A DNA stretch of 64,000 bases from contig NZ_AUFQ01000002.1 of NCBI RefSeq assembly GCF_000426585.1, positions 1-64,000 on the forward strand. The letters are read 5' to 3'. Below, piece by piece: positions 63,533 to 64,000 of the stretch. The notes under the pieces were generated by a model. That model made no database searches. It saw only the letters and a list, made by a program, of their open reading frames with translations, and had not been told where the DNA came from. Each line of letters opens with the position of its first letter. Position 1 is the stretch's first letter. The translations under genes and the position numbers were made by a program. This DNA is from Segatella baroniae DSM 16972 = JCM 13447. GTDB lineage: Bacteria > Bacteroidota > Bacteroidia > Bacteroidales > Bacteroidaceae.

Positions 63533-64000
63533 TTAGAAGTTGATGTTTATACCGAAAGAGAACGAACGGCTGCGAGGATAAGTCACGTTGTCGAGGCCTG
63601 TGATGAGCTTGTTCCAGTACGACACTTCGGGATCGAAGCCGCTGTACTTGGTCAGCACAAAGAGATTGTCCATCGAAAGTGACAACTGACAACCGGTGAT
63701 CTTCAACGGCTTGAGCAGTTTTGCCGGCAACTGGTAGGCAAGATTCAAGTTCTGCAGGCGCAGGAACGAAGCGTCCTCGACGTAATAGGTCGACACCTCA
63801 TTCTTGCCCGCTGCCTGCAATGCGGGATATTCGTTGGTGGCGTTGGTCGGTGTCCACCGCTTGTGGAAATAGTCGCTGGCCACATTGTGGTAGGCGCTGT
63901 AGCCTTCATACTTCCAACGGCCGATGTTGAGCACCTCGTTGCCGTAGCTGAAGTTGAAGAAGAACGACAACGAGAAGTTCTTGTACTCGAAAACGTTCTG
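63533..64000 (-). CDS. SusC-like TonB-dependent transporter, C-terminal part only (runs off the right edge)
   Basis: About 156 codons are open to the window edge and give the end of a SusC barrel: FFFNFSYGNEVLNIGRWKYE, the DYFHKRWTPTNATNEYPAL plus DASFLRLQNLNLAYQLP segments, LFVLTKYSGFDPEVSYWN and the terminal SRSFSFGININF with last-residue Phe. These are standard SusC C-terminal motifs. It is the upstream gene of the second polysaccharide utilization locus. The regulator and promoter lie outside the window. Confidence 0.92.
   Translation of the reverse strand, partial: QNVFEYKNFSLSFFFNFSYGNEVLNIGRWKYEGYSAYHNVASDYFHKRWTPTNATNEYPALQAAGKNEVSTYYVEDASFLRLQNLNLAYQLPAKLLKPLKITGCQLSLSMDNLFVLTKYSGFDPEVSYWNKLITGLDNVTYPRSRSFSFGININF

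Overview
The window looks like a chromosome segment of a Bacteroidales bacterium, most likely a Prevotella-type (Prevotellaceae) species with fairly high GC (roughly mid-50s % by eye). The evidence is: SusC/SusD pairs, SusE/SusF-like surface lipoproteins, many secreted glycoside hydrolases (GH13, GH20, GH31, GH92, GH97), a single-chain PurL, split glycine dehydrogenase, and promoters of the Bacteroidetes TTTG-N19/20-TAnnTTTG type. No prophage, CRISPR array or insertion sequence was seen. The species cannot be fixed from the sequence alone.

Layout. 0.2-2.2 kb: secreted GH20 hexosaminidase. 2.5-4.7 kb: BlaI-type repressor and M56 metallopeptidase/TonB-like sensor with a clear self-operator. 5.0-5.3 kb: wrecked Fic gene. 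5.4-7.9 kb: rubredoxin, sucC-sucD. 8.0-9.3 kb: metY. 9.57-9.74 kb: tRNA-Val and tRNA-Tyr. 10.1-15.1 kb: purL and a split chromate transporter. 15.1-34.6 kb: a complete starch (Sus-like) locus in two divergent arms, with a LacI-type regulator and a sugar MFS transporter. 34.6-36.3 kb: a 1.7-kb gene-free stretch with a 19-unit tandem repeat and a large inverted-repeat island. 36.3-38.2 kb: galK, a GNAT and a small protein. 38.3-47.7 kb: a same-strand run lplA-gcvT-gcvH-gcvPA-gcvPB-lpdA followed by a YitT membrane protein and an RluA-like enzyme. 48.3-50.9 kb: a TonB-dependent receptor. 51.0-55.6 kb: BrkB/YihY protein, NhaA, and a nucleoside-recognition-type membrane protein. 55.6-64.0 kb: a second polysaccharide utilization locus (SusC partial, SusD, GH31, GH92, GH20), probably for host N-glycans, running off the right edge.

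How genes work together. In the starch locus SusC-SusD plus SusE/SusF-like lipoproteins would bind and import malto-oligosaccharides. Neopullulanase, pullulanase and GH97 trim them. The MFS protein would move sugar across the inner membrane, and the CBM20-MalQ would process glucans inside. The LacI-type protein probably senses a sugar: a palindrome in the susC/lacI intergenic region and a near-copy before malQ lie at almost the same distance from candidate -7 boxes at three promoters. In the glycine block the T, H, P (two subunits) and L proteins are encoded together with the ligase that lipoylates H.

The least explained structures are non-coding: a dispersed family of exactly 22-bp-phased repeats with a 13-bp palindromic core in six intergenic regions, a heptad-repeat family, and the inverted-repeat island at 35.5-36.1 kb.
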